Source of the DNA: Sporolactobacillus pectinivorans
GTDB taxonomy: Bacteria; Bacillota; Bacilli; Bacillales; Sporolactobacillaceae
Length of the DNA: 64,000 nucleotides
Assembly (NCBI RefSeq): GCF_002802965.1
Contig: NZ_NXGA01000001.1
Span: 3,443,342-3,507,341, forward strand
Direction of reading: 5' to 3'
The notes under the pieces are model-generated. The model had not been told where the DNA came from, searched no databases, and worked only from the letters and a program-made list of their open reading frames with translations. Positions 44,961 through 52,422 of the stretch are shown here, in pieces; the stretch's first letter is position 1; each line of letters opens with the position of its first letter. The position numbers and the translations under genes are program-made.

Positions 44961-45347
44961 ATGTCCAAATCGATAAAAGAAGTTTCCGAATCACTGCACA
45001 TACCGGAGTCGTCCATCCGCTATTACGATCAGCAGAGGCTTCTGCCTTTTGTGGCCAGAGATAAGAACGGCTACAGACAATTTAAAGAAGAAGATCTTTT
45101 CTGGCTTGAACTTGTTCGCTGCATGCGTTCGACGGGTATGTCAATCAGTACGCTCAGGCATATTGCGCAGCTACATATGGAGGGGCCGGATACACTTGAA
45201 GAAAGAGAGCAGATTTTTATTGAGCAAAAACAGCGTTTGTTCAATGAAAAGCAACGGATCGATGAAGCCGTTGCCAAGGTGGATAAGAAGCTGGACATGC
45301 TGAAAGAGATGAAGAAAAAAGAAGCTGCTAAAGTCAGTCATGCGTAA
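44961..45347 (+). CDS. MerR family transcriptional regulator
   Basis: A 128-residue MerR protein: helix-turn-helix IKEVSESLHIPESSIRYYDQ, wing RDKNGYRQFKEEDLFWL, and a C-terminal coiled coil (EQKQRLFNEKQRIDEAVAKV). The start is ATG 44961; the ribosome binding site GAGG lies in the loop of a perfect small hairpin AGGAAT/ATTCCT directly before it, so initiation may be structure-sensitive. Two promoters with the 19-bp spacer and dyad expected for MerR control lie at 45358-45388 and 49235-49265, in front of the duplicated 125-aa/LtrA genes. Confidence 0.85.
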   Translation: MSKSIKEVSESLHIPESSIRYYDQQRLLPFVARDKNGYRQFKEEDLFWLELVRCMRSTGMSISTLRHIAQLHMEGPDTLEEREQIFIEQKQRLFNEKQRIDEAVAKVDKKLDMLKEMKKKEAAKVSHA

Positions 45348-45357
45348 GCGCTGAGGC

Positions 45358-45388
45358 TTGCCTTAAAGCGAGGTTTAAGGAATATAAT
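45358..45388 (+). promoter_or_regulatory. MerR-type promoter, copy 1
   Basis: -35 TTGCCT (45358-45363) and -10 TATAAT (45383-45388) are separated by 19 bases, the over-long spacer that MerR activators twist into shape. The spacer holds the dyad CCTTAAA-6-TTTAAGG (45361-45380). It starts 11 bases after the MerR stop codon. Confidence 0.85.
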
Positions 45389-45420
45389 GATTCTACTTTA
45401 TGGAAGGGAATGATCACGCC

Positions 45421-45798
45421 ATGGCATCTTTAATTGACTGCCAAACGATCCAAAAAAATTTTAACCGAAGTGTTTCGGCAGGCTTAGCATTGCCCGAAAC
45501 AGCACCAGAAGGAACAAAAGTCTTGGTCGAAAGCGGGCCAATTAAAATTAAGCTGACGGTTTCAAACGGAGAAGTTGAAAAGATTGTTATCTATTCCGCG
45601 AAAGCGCAGACACCAGAGTTTGATGAAACGTTTGAAGGTTTTGAAGGCGGGTTGAACATTTCTAATATCAAATTATTTTATGCCTACCAGGAATCGGTTA
45701 AAAATGCTTCAACGACAACAACTGTTTCAAAAAATGTCAAAGTGACTTATGTCACAAAAAGTGCCGATGATCTGACCGCAACCTTTGAAGTTAAATAA
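45421..45798 (+). CDS. 125-aa protein of unknown function, copy 1
   Basis: A 125-residue soluble protein, probably beta-rich (VLVESGPIKIKLTVSNGEVE, VTYVTKSADDLTATFEV), starting at ATG 45421 after GGAAGGG. I do not recognise the family. A second copy at 49299-49676 is about 80 percent identical by eye, with the central block YSAKAQTPEFDETFEGFEGG unchanged. It is the first gene behind a MerR-type promoter and is followed by an LtrA gene in both copies, so the two proteins probably act in the same response. Confidence 0.75.
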   Translation: MASLIDCQTIQKNFNRSVSAGLALPETAPEGTKVLVESGPIKIKLTVSNGEVEKIVIYSAKAQTPEFDETFEGFEGGLNISNIKLFYAYQESVKNASTTTTVSKNVKVTYVTKSADDLTATFEVK

Positions 45799-45895
45799 GT
45801 TTCGTTTGCCAATGCGAGTCCGTATTGGCTTTTCTTATCAAGTTATGGTGAAATGAAGATGTTCTGGACAAGCCAGTGAGTGGGAGGTTGAGAAA

Positions 45896-46951
45896 GTGGC
45901 AGAGAGAATAATCGGGAAAAAAGAAGTCAGCAATCATACGATCCCCCTGGTCAATCTGGCAGAGTACTTAATGATGATGCTCGTATTCTGGACCATCTGG
46001 ACTTATCAGACCGTCTATGCGAATCGCTTCCTGAAAGAGGATCTCGTCAACTCTCTGTTTCTGATTTTCGATATGTTCTGGGTTGTGATCCTTTCGCAAT
46101 CTCTAAACGAACATTTTGCATCCACTCATTTCACCTTCGCCGGATCAACGTCCATTCTGTTTTTAAGCATCGCCTTTCAGTACTATCTGCAGGTGAAGCG
46201 TGCTGATTCTCCGGAACGGAAAAAACTAGCCTTACAATTATCCGTGCTGCTTACAGTGATTAGCCTGATCGGCTTTGTGACCATTCTCCCCTTTCCGGCT
46301 CCCTATCCCATGCGTTTTGCCATTTATGCTGTGTCGATCTTCACTGTCGCTTTCTATCCGCTGTTCATGAAACAGACACTGACTGATTTTTCAACGCAGT
46401 TTGATCATCTAACCGAACGGTATTCGCTTTTTACCTTATTGCTGTTTGGCGAAGCAGTGATTGCCATCGCACAAACAGTCACTATTCATCATTTCAGACC
46501 GGAGAGCGTTTTCTATTTTGTGGTCATTGCGCTGCTTTTTACAGTCTATATCATTAACTATGAATTGGGCATTAACCGGAGAACCAAGACTGCCGGCTTG
46601 GTTTTAATTCATCTTCATTATTTTATTTTCTTAGGGATTAATTTAATGACCGCATTATTGGAACTGTTTATCCTGAAGGAACTGAATACCACTTTCTTTG
46701 TCATCATCTTTGACATCAGCGCAGTCCTTTTCATTTATTCTATGTTGGCCCTGCTGATCACTTATCCCAAGAAGAACACACACATTACCATAAAAGAATT
46801 CACAGTAATTTCCGCTTTGAGCTTAATCTGGATTGTATTAAGCGTTCTATTGAAAAATAGTGCGTTAACGTTTTTAGCTGCCTTAACACTTATTTTGATT
46901 ATATTGGCTGCATACTGGTGGCGTGTCATTCTGCAGTCGGCGCACAAATGA
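45896..46951 (+). CDS. LtrA family membrane protein, copy 1 (N-terminal in-frame deletion)
   Basis: A 351-residue polytopic membrane protein of the low-temperature-requirement A family (PF06772), with about nine remaining helices. Start GTG 45896, with GGAGG eight bases upstream. Compared with copy 2 it lacks 25 residues after KKEVS, exactly the first helix and the family signature LELFYDLIFAYAI. The reading frame is kept, so a protein can be made, but loss of the signature helix probably impairs or alters it. The rest, for example ERYSLFTLLLFGEAVIAIAQ, is well conserved. Confidence 0.85.
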   Translation: MAERIIGKKEVSNHTIPLVNLAEYLMMMLVFWTIWTYQTVYANRFLKEDLVNSLFLIFDMFWVVILSQSLNEHFASTHFTFAGSTSILFLSIAFQYYLQVKRADSPERKKLALQLSVLLTVISLIGFVTILPFPAPYPMRFAIYAVSIFTVAFYPLFMKQTLTDFSTQFDHLTERYSLFTLLLFGEAVIAIAQTVTIHHFRPESVFYFVVIALLFTVYIINYELGINRRTKTAGLVLIHLHYFIFLGINLMTALLELFILKELNTTFFVIIFDISAVLFIYSMLALLITYPKKNTHITIKEFTVISALSLIWIVLSVLLKNSALTFLAALTLILIILAAYWWRVILQSAHK

Positions 46952-46985
46952 AAAGTTCGCCCCCAAAGAATAATCAAATCAGAGA

Positions 46986-47014
46986 TTGACAAAAGACTCT
47001 TATAGTGATTGAAT
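46986..47014 (+). promoter_or_regulatory. Putative promoter of the leader-peptide attenuator
   Basis: TTGACA at 46986-46991 is a perfect -35. The best -10 at 17-base spacing is TTGAAT (47009-47014), a 4 of 6 match. The following transcript would carry the leader peptide and the attenuator. Confidence 0.45.
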
Positions 47015-47047
47015 AAAACCTAATCCCTTCTGAGAGGATAATCATTG

Positions 47048-47104
47048 ATGAAACGATTGCACATGGCTCAATCATATTATTATAGCTTCTATTACTTTAG
47101 ATAG
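47048..47104 (+). CDS. Leader peptide (Tyr/Phe-rich) of an attenuator
   Basis: An 18-codon reading frame, MKRLHMAQSYYYSFYYFR, with ribosome binding site GAGAGGA nine bases before its ATG. Five of its last nine codons are Tyr and two are Phe. The codons TAT-TAT-AGC-TTC form the left arm of a long inverted repeat (47078-47088 with 47160-47170), so the position of a translating or stalled ribosome would decide the downstream fold. This is the plan of ribosome-mediated attenuation as used by antibiotic-inducible efflux and protection genes. The inducer is unknown. Confidence 0.7.
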   Translation: MKRLHMAQSYYYSFYYFR

Positions 47105-47286
47105 CGTTCGTGTCCACTCCGGATACGAACGCAAGCTTGCGTTTAGTATCTAGAGTTGGGAAGCTATAATGATCTGACCAACTAGATGCGAAAGATTAAA
47201 TCTAATTGGCTGCCATTACAAACGGGATATTGAATTTCACTCTACTAATAACTCGTAACCAGTTAGATTTAATGATCTGACTGGTT
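47078..47286 (+). promoter_or_regulatory. Attenuator with nested and alternative hairpins
   Basis: An 11-bp perfect outer stem ATTATAGCTTC/GAAGCTATAAT (47078-47088, 47160-47170) encloses GCGTTCGT/ACGAACGC (47104-47111, 47125-47132), which competes with the 16-bp palindrome AACGCAAGCTTGCGTT (47128-47143). Downstream, AGATTAAATCTAATTGG near 47190-47210 is complementary at all but two positions to the left arm of the terminator hairpin, so it can act as an antiterminator. The terminator is at 47257-47294. Confidence 0.65.
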
Positions 47287-47294
47287 ATTTTATT
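47257..47294 (+). terminator. Attenuator terminator
   Basis: A 12-bp stem with one wobble pair (AACCAGTTAGAT with ATCTGACTGGTT), loop TTAATG, followed by ATTTTATT. It precedes the ribosome binding site of the truncated efflux-pump gene by about 15 bases. Confidence 0.75.
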
Positions 47295-47325
47295 ACACTT
47301 TTTTCGGAAAAGGAGCACGGAAAGC

Positions 47326-47374
47326 ATGATGAAAGCGAACAGGGTCAGACTAAGTTTTGTTTTATATCTTAATT
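47326..47374 (+). pseudogene. 5' stub of an MFS-type efflux gene cut by an insertion sequence
   Basis: AAGGAG at 47310-47315 is followed by ATG ATG and 14 more codons, MMKANRVRLSFVLYLN, after which the left inverted repeat of the IS element begins. The stub resembles the N-terminus of MFS transporters (basic residues, then RLSFxLYxNYF). The rest of the gene is not on the other side of the IS, so it was lost. The attenuator upstream therefore now controls nothing, except possibly the IS. Confidence 0.55.
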
Positions 47375-47516
47375 ACTCAAGTTTCGGAGTTGAAAATCAG
47401 GGTTGAACCCTGATGCTATCTAGGAGGAAGGCGAATACGATCCTGAAAAAAAGAAGAAAACATCCTTCTTATCTGGTAAAATATAGGCACCACACCAACC
47501 AGAAAGGATGTTTTCT

Positions 47517-48975
47517 ATGGCTTCTATTTTACCAGATCTTCAGGAGAAGAAACAGCTTCATTCACGCGTCTCACGATTCTTCCGTCAGGCGAAGATTGGT
47601 TCCTTCTTAAATCAGAGTCACATTTTGAAAGTGAAGGGTTTTTCACCGTTCTTTCTGATCCAGTTCTTTTTTCACTCGTGCTCCAAGGAAAAACGCTGAA
47701 TACTTTGCTCCATTCCGACCGTTTACAGAACGCGCCCGCCAAAGATGCCTTTTACGATTTGCTGAAGGGGGCCACTTACAATTGGCGGTTGTTTCTGAGC
47801 CGTGTCAGTTCGTTTCTCATTGTCACTTGTTTCAAGCCATTGACTGGAGACCATCGGAATCGCGTGCTGATTTATGATGACTCCACGTATCGTCGCCATC
47901 GAAGCAAGCACGTTGAACTACTCTCACGCGTCCGCGATCATACAACGGGACACTACGTCAGGGGATTTCGTATGCCCACTCTGGGTTGGTCCGATGGCGT
48001 GACTTTCATACCGCTCGCGTTTTCACTGCTGAGTTCTCAAAAGAAAAAGAACCGATATCAAGAAATGGATGCCTCTGTTGACAAGAGAACCCTGGGCTAC
48101 CGCCGTCGAAAAGAAGCCCTGATGAAAGGGACCGAGGTGCTGTTCTGTCTGCTGGATGCCATCAACCCTTTAGAGCTAGGCGCCCAAACACTGCTCTTTG
48201 ACAGCTGGTTTGCTTTCCCGGGCGTCATTAAACGTGTGGTGAAAAACTATCCGCTTCAAGTGATCTGTATGCTTAAGCGGATGCCAAGAGTTTATTACAC
48301 GTACGAAGGAAAACGCTATACCCTCACCCAACTTTACCATCAGATTCGGAAGAAACGCGGACGCGCTAAAATTCTTGCTTCCGCTTTTGTCGGACTGGGC
48401 GTGGATGAAGACGGCTCCGAACAGAGGGCCAAAATCGTTTTTGTTCGCGATCATCACCGATCGAAACAGTGGCTGGCCCTATTGACGACCTCTTTGGAAC
48501 AGACCGATGAGGAAGTGGTTCGCGTCTATGGCAAACGCTGGGCCATCGAATGTTTTTTCAAAATGACTAAGTCTCATCTTCGTCTGGCTAAAGAATGTCA
48601 GTGCCGCAACTATGATGCCTTAATCGCGCATACGACGATTGTGTTTCTTCGCTATATCATGCTGGCGTGGAGTGCCCGGGAGGAACAGGATCCAAGAACG
48701 TTGGGCAATCTTTTTTCTCTCTGTTGTGATGAGATTGAGGATCTCCGTTTTGCGGAAGCACTCATGACCCTTCTCGAACTGCTGAGTTCTACGCTCATGC
48801 ATTTTTCGCTTCATCATCCGCTTTTTCCAAGTTGCTTCTCGAACTGCTGAGTTCTACGCTCATCGAAGAAGATCTTCTGACAGATGAGCAGATTCAGCCT
48901 TTTCTAGACCAATTTTTCAACAAATTACCCGACTTTTTACGAAAACCCCTGCTGAATCAGCGTGTCGCAGTCTAA
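47517..48975 (+). pseudogene. IS4-family DDE transposase, disrupted
   Basis: The N-terminus MASILPDLQEKKQLHSRVSR is read from ATG 47517. A frameshift at a run of six T near 47670 separates it from the main part (GKTLNTLLHSDRLQNAPAKD). DDE-like residues are in RVLIYDDSTYRR, TLLFDSWFAFPGV and the YxxRWxIE-type motif VYGKRWAIECFFK. Near the C-terminus a 65-bp insertion shifts the frame. Removing it restores the natural end LLTDEQIQPFLDQFFNKLP and the stop at 48975. Unless the first lesion is a programmed frameshift, the element cannot move by itself. Confidence 0.85.
48770..48863. repeat. 29-bp perfect direct repeat around a 36-bp unique segment
   Basis: Copies at 48770-48798 and 48835-48863 (both beginning CTTCTCGAACTG) flank 36 bp of unrelated sequence (48799-48834). 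One repeat plus the unique segment equals 65 bp, and deleting 65 bp repairs the transposase frame, so this is an insertion with duplication of 29 bp of target. The geometry matches the 30+35 bp case at 4578-4672. Confidence 0.85.
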
Positions 48976-49045
48976 TCAAAAAGGGACGAGACCACGTCTG
49001 TCAAAGGATACAGTCAACTTCTCATGTCCGAAACTTGAGTTTTTA

Positions 49046-49165
49046 ATCTACTAAATTACACTTTTGTAATAAATTCAAGACATAAAGACATTTGCACTTG
49101 AATAATAAAGATGAAATTTGATGCCATCTTCTCCATTGTGAATAATGATGTCCTCGGACTGAATT
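49046..49165 (-). pseudogene. Remnant of the 3' end of a second DUF3427 helicase gene
   Basis: Bases 49046-49098 closely match 24658-24710, the end of the PLD-helicase-DUF3427 gene and the DNA just after it. After an internal deletion of about 120 bases the match resumes, so that the minus strand still reads IIIHNGEDGIKFHLYY where the intact gene has HIIHNREDGINLHLFI. It directly abuts the right end of the IS element. It shows that a related helicase once lay here. Confidence 0.75.
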
Positions 49166-49234
49166 CCAGATTGATAAGACCTGAACATGCTGATAAGAAC
49201 GGAAGAAAATCCCCCTAAATATAAGCATCATGCC

Positions 49235-49265
49235 TTGCCTTAAAGTCAGGTTTAAGGAATATAAT
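49235..49265 (+). promoter_or_regulatory. MerR-type promoter, copy 2
   Basis: TTGCCT (49235-49240) and TATAAT (49260-49265) with a 19-base spacer and the same dyad CCTTAAA/TTTAAGG as copy 1. Only a few bases of the spacer centre differ, so the MerR protein at 44961-45347 should act on both. Confidence 0.85.
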
Positions 49266-49298
49266 GAATCTAATTTATGGAAGGGGATGAATCACATC

Positions 49299-49676
49299 AT
49301 GGCATCTTTAACCGATTATCAAACGATTTGCGGAAATTTTAACCGCAGTGTTTCTGCCAGCCTGGCATTGCCTGAAATAGCACCGGAAGGAACAAACGTA
49401 TTAGTCGAAAGCGGGCCGATCAAAATTGAAATGACAGTTTCAGACGGAGAAGTTAAAAAGATCGTGATTTATTCTGCAAAAGCGCAAACGCCGGAATTTG
49501 ATGAAACGTTTGAGGGCTTTGAAGGCGGGCTTCATATTTCAGATATCAAATTATTTTATGCCTATCAAGAATCTGTAAAAAATACAGCGACAACGGCGGC
49601 TGTCTCAAAGAATGTAAAAGTAACTTATATTACAAAAAGCACCGATGATCTGACCGCGATTTTTGAAGTTAAATAA
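49299..49676 (+). CDS. 125-aa protein of unknown function, copy 2
   Basis: Second copy of the 125-residue protein at 45421-45798, from ATG 49299 with AAGGGGATG upstream. Differences are scattered substitutions (for example DYQTICGN for DCQTIQKN, and HISDIKLF for NISNIKLF), with no gaps. Third-position differences are common, so the duplication is old, or one copy came from a related strain. It leads the second 125-aa/LtrA unit. Confidence 0.75.
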   Translation: MASLTDYQTICGNFNRSVSASLALPEIAPEGTNVLVESGPIKIEMTVSDGEVKKIVIYSAKAQTPEFDETFEGFEGGLHISDIKLFYAYQESVKNTATTAAVSKNVKVTYITKSTDDLTAIFEVK

Positions 49677-49778
49677 TCTTTGTTTTGCCAATGCAAGTTC
49701 GTATTGGCTTTTTCGTCCATTAATGGCAAAATATAATCATAGAAAAGCCGGAAAAGTCATTCAGTGGAGGTTGAAAAT

Positions 49779-50930
49779 GTGACAGAAAAGTTACTTGGGA
49801 AGAAAGAAGTCAGCACTTTGGAATTATTTTACGATTTGATTTTTGCCTATGCCATCAGCCGGATGACCGAGGTGCTGCATCTGGTCATCAATCATACCCT
49901 GCCGCTGATTAATCTGGCCGAATATTTGATGATGATGCTTGTATTCTGGACGATCTGGACTTACCAGACGGTTTATGCCAATCGTTTCCTGAAAGGGGAT
50001 CTCAGCAACTCTCTGTTTTTGATTTTCGACATGTTCTGGGTCGTGATCCTGTCACAGTCTCTGAATGAAAACTTTGCATCCACCCATTTCACATTTGCCG
50101 GATCAACGTCTGTTCTGTTATTAAGCATTGCATTTCAATACTATCTGCAATCAAGACGGGCGGATACTCCAGAACATAAAAAATTAGCGCTGCATTTCTC
50201 TGTGCTGCTTATGATCATCAGTTTGATCGGATTTGTGACCATTCTTCCTGTTCCGACACTTTATTTGCTTCGCTTTGCCGTATATACCGCCTCGATCATT
50301 GCTGTCGCTTTCTATCCACTTTTTATGAAGCAGACACTGACTGATTTCTCGACACAGTTTGATCATCTGAGCGAACGCTATTCGCTTTTTACCCTGTTAC
50401 TGTTCGGCGAAGCCGTGATCGCCATAGCACAGACGATTAATATTCATCATTTAAAAATCGAGAGCGTACTCTATTTTGTAATCATTGCCTTACTTTTTAC
50501 CCTCTATATGATCACTTATGAGCTGGGTATCAACCGAAGAGCCAGAACAGCGGGGCTGGTTATGATCCATCTGCATTATTTTATTTTTGTAGGTATTAAT
50601 TTAATCACCGCCTTACTGGAATTGTTCATCCTTCATGAATTAAATACCACATTCTTTATCGTCATCTTTGACATCAGTGCGGTCCTTTTCATTTATTCCA
50701 TGCTGGCTCTTTTGAGCACTTATCCGAAAAAGAACACACATGTGACCAGCAAAGAATTCGCGACAATTTCCCTCTTAAATTTAGTCTGGATTATTTTAAG
50801 CCTTTTGTTGAAAAGTAATCCGTTAATGTTTTTAGGTGGATTAACGCTTATTCTGATTATTCTAGCCGTATACTGGTGGCGTGTTATTCTGCAGTCAGCG
50901 CATAAGATAAAACATGAAACGATAGGGTAA
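49779..50930 (+). CDS. LtrA family membrane protein, copy 2 (full length)
   Basis: A membrane protein of about 383 residues of the low-temperature-requirement A family. Start GTG 49779, eight bases after GGAGG, by analogy with copy 1. It retains the N-terminal signature TLELFYDLIFAYAISRMTEV missing from copy 1, and about ten helices in total. LtrA was named from a Listeria cold-sensitive mutant; its biochemical role is unclear. Expression should depend on the MerR-type promoter at 49235. Confidence 0.88.
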   Translation: MTEKLLGKKEVSTLELFYDLIFAYAISRMTEVLHLVINHTLPLINLAEYLMMMLVFWTIWTYQTVYANRFLKGDLSNSLFLIFDMFWVVILSQSLNENFASTHFTFAGSTSVLLLSIAFQYYLQSRRADTPEHKKLALHFSVLLMIISLIGFVTILPVPTLYLLRFAVYTASIIAVAFYPLFMKQTLTDFSTQFDHLSERYSLFTLLLFGEAVIAIAQTINIHHLKIESVLYFVIIALLFTLYMITYELGINRRARTAGLVMIHLHYFIFVGINLITALLELFILHELNTTFFIVIFDISAVLFIYSMLALLSTYPKKNTHVTSKEFATISLLNLVWIILSLLLKSNPLMFLGGLTLILIILAVYWWRVILQSAHKIKHETIG

Positions 50931-50962
50931 TTCCACTGGCTCGGAACCAAATCGCACAGTTA

Positions 50963-51481
50963 TCAGTTAATGTCTAAACCCATCGTGATACTGTCATAAA
51001 ACTTGCCGTTTACCAGCAGATCCCGTTTGATCATGCCCTCTTCAACAAAGCCGGCTGACTGGTAAAGACGTTTCGCACGGACGTTATCCATTCGAACCCG
51101 CAAATTTATTCTTCTGATGATATGGGTTCGATGTGCCCAGCTAATCAGCGTTTTCAGTAGCACTTTACCGATATGTTGCCCCCAGTATGCTTGCAGCACG
51201 CTGATCCCAAATTCGCCCGTGTGAGCCGTTCTTGATCTTGTGCCGCCGGAAAAATTCAAGCATCCTATTATATTGTCATCGACTTCCGCAACAAGAAATA
51301 AAGCGTTATCCCTGATTGAAAAGCTGTCAAGCGTGTCTTTTTCCTGTGCTATATCAAGATGAAGTTCTCTAGGTCCGAACGTTAGAAAATCAGACTCAGC
51401 CGAAATTTTTTCGAGATAGTCTAATAATTTTTCGGCATCATCCGCGACGGCTTCCCTTATCATTACGCTGTCTTCTTCCAT
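50963..51481 (-). CDS. GNAT family N-acetyltransferase
   Basis: A 172-residue acetyltransferase. The acetyl-CoA loop is in GISVLQAYWGQHIGKVLLKT, where the usual R/Q-x-x-G-x-A pattern appears as QHIGKV. The C-terminal NLRVRMDNVRAKRLYQSAGF, then EEGMIKRDLL, is typical of the RimJ/RimL-like and SpeG-like subgroup. GGGAAGGG lies before ATG 51481. The substrate cannot be predicted. It is convergent with the second ltrA gene, with no clear terminator between them. Confidence 0.85.
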   Translation of the reverse strand: MEEDSVMIREAVADDAEKLLDYLEKISAESDFLTFGPRELHLDIAQEKDTLDSFSIRDNALFLVAEVDDNIIGCLNFSGGTRSRTAHTGEFGISVLQAYWGQHIGKVLLKTLISWAHRTHIIRRINLRVRMDNVRAKRLYQSAGFVEEGMIKRDLLVNGKFYDSITMGLDIN

Positions 51482-51575
51482 TCGAAGCCCTTCCCTTCTC
51501 TATTGAAGAGGTACATTTCTGCTCATTATCTCTTGATTTTCTTCTTGGCGCTTATCGAATATAATAAAAGCCCTC

Positions 51576-52422
51576 TCAAAATGGAAACATATAATCAGGC
51601 AGCGCTCCATTCTCCTGTAGATACCGATACATTCTACGTAACGCTTCTCTCAGTTTCACACCTTTTTTCAAGGCACTATTAAATTCCCGCGACCAATGAT
51701 CTTTTAACTCATATTCACGCAAAGGTTTGAGCAGGGCGTACAAGGACACCTCATCGTTCCGCTCGCTGATATTGTCGTTAAAATAATGAATCACCTCATC
51801 ATAGTCATGCAATGATATATGCAGCCTGAAAATCATTTCAACCAGGTTATTCGATTTTTCCTTACGCCCATAGTCGGAGTTGTCTGAAGTCCATACTTTT
51901 TTTGGATGGCGCTGACTTTTTTTCCACGATTTCTGCCTTGAGCATCTCGCACGCCTCAATAGCCATTTCTTTAGCGTCTGCAGATTTGAGATTCTTAACC
52001 AATATTTTTATCAGAAATGAAGGTAATGTTTCTCTGTCTACCTGAGTATTAATAACCAATGTGATCGCCGATTTTATAGAATCCTGGTTAATTCCACGAT
52101 CCAGTCCTGACCGCTCTTTTTTTGTGATCGAACGATTGGGTGCGTAATAATACGATTTATAGGCATTCTGAACAAATTGATCAATCTCATTTTTCAAATC
52201 AACTATACCTATTTTTTGCTCCTGATTTTTTCTGATTCTACCCGCATTGCTTACGCTATGCGGGTCTTGCAGCAGAAGATCAATCCCATTCTCCTCTCGC
52301 AGCCCCTTGGGCATAGACTTATACATTTCAGCAATGATAAGTCTTAAATCATCGTCACTATATTTTTTCAAATGCTGTCTCAGTTCTGATACCAACGTGG
52401 TGCAGTCCTCCCTTGGTTTCAT
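51576..52422 (-). pseudogene. Frameshifted gene, DUF6155-like
   Basis: The first frame starts at ATG 52422 (GGAGTG upstream) with VSELRQHLKKYSDDDLRLII and YKSYYYAPNRSITKKERSG, and stops near 51862. The second frame continues from a run of seven A near 51895 with SDYGRKEKSNNLVEMIFRLH and HYFNDNISERNDEVSLYALL to 51576. Together they give about 280 residues resembling DUF6155 proteins (tentative). The switch at an A7 run could be a true mutation, a sequencing slip, or programmed slippage. Confidence 0.6.

Larger units (their letters stand above)
47375..49040 (+). mobile_element. IS4-like insertion sequence (1666 bp)
   Basis: Bounded by perfect 14-bp terminal inverted repeats ACTCAAGTTTCGGA (47375-47388) and TCCGAAACTTGAGT (49027-49040). 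It contains one transposase gene, which is broken twice. I find no target-site duplication: the left flank ends in an MFS gene stub and the right flank starts in a helicase remnant. A deletion or recombination next to the element would explain this. Confidence 0.85.

Noticed and set aside
46986..47294. A T-box leader
   Set aside because: No T-box bulge sequence (TGGNACC) is present; the Tyr/Phe-rich leader peptide gives a better explanation.
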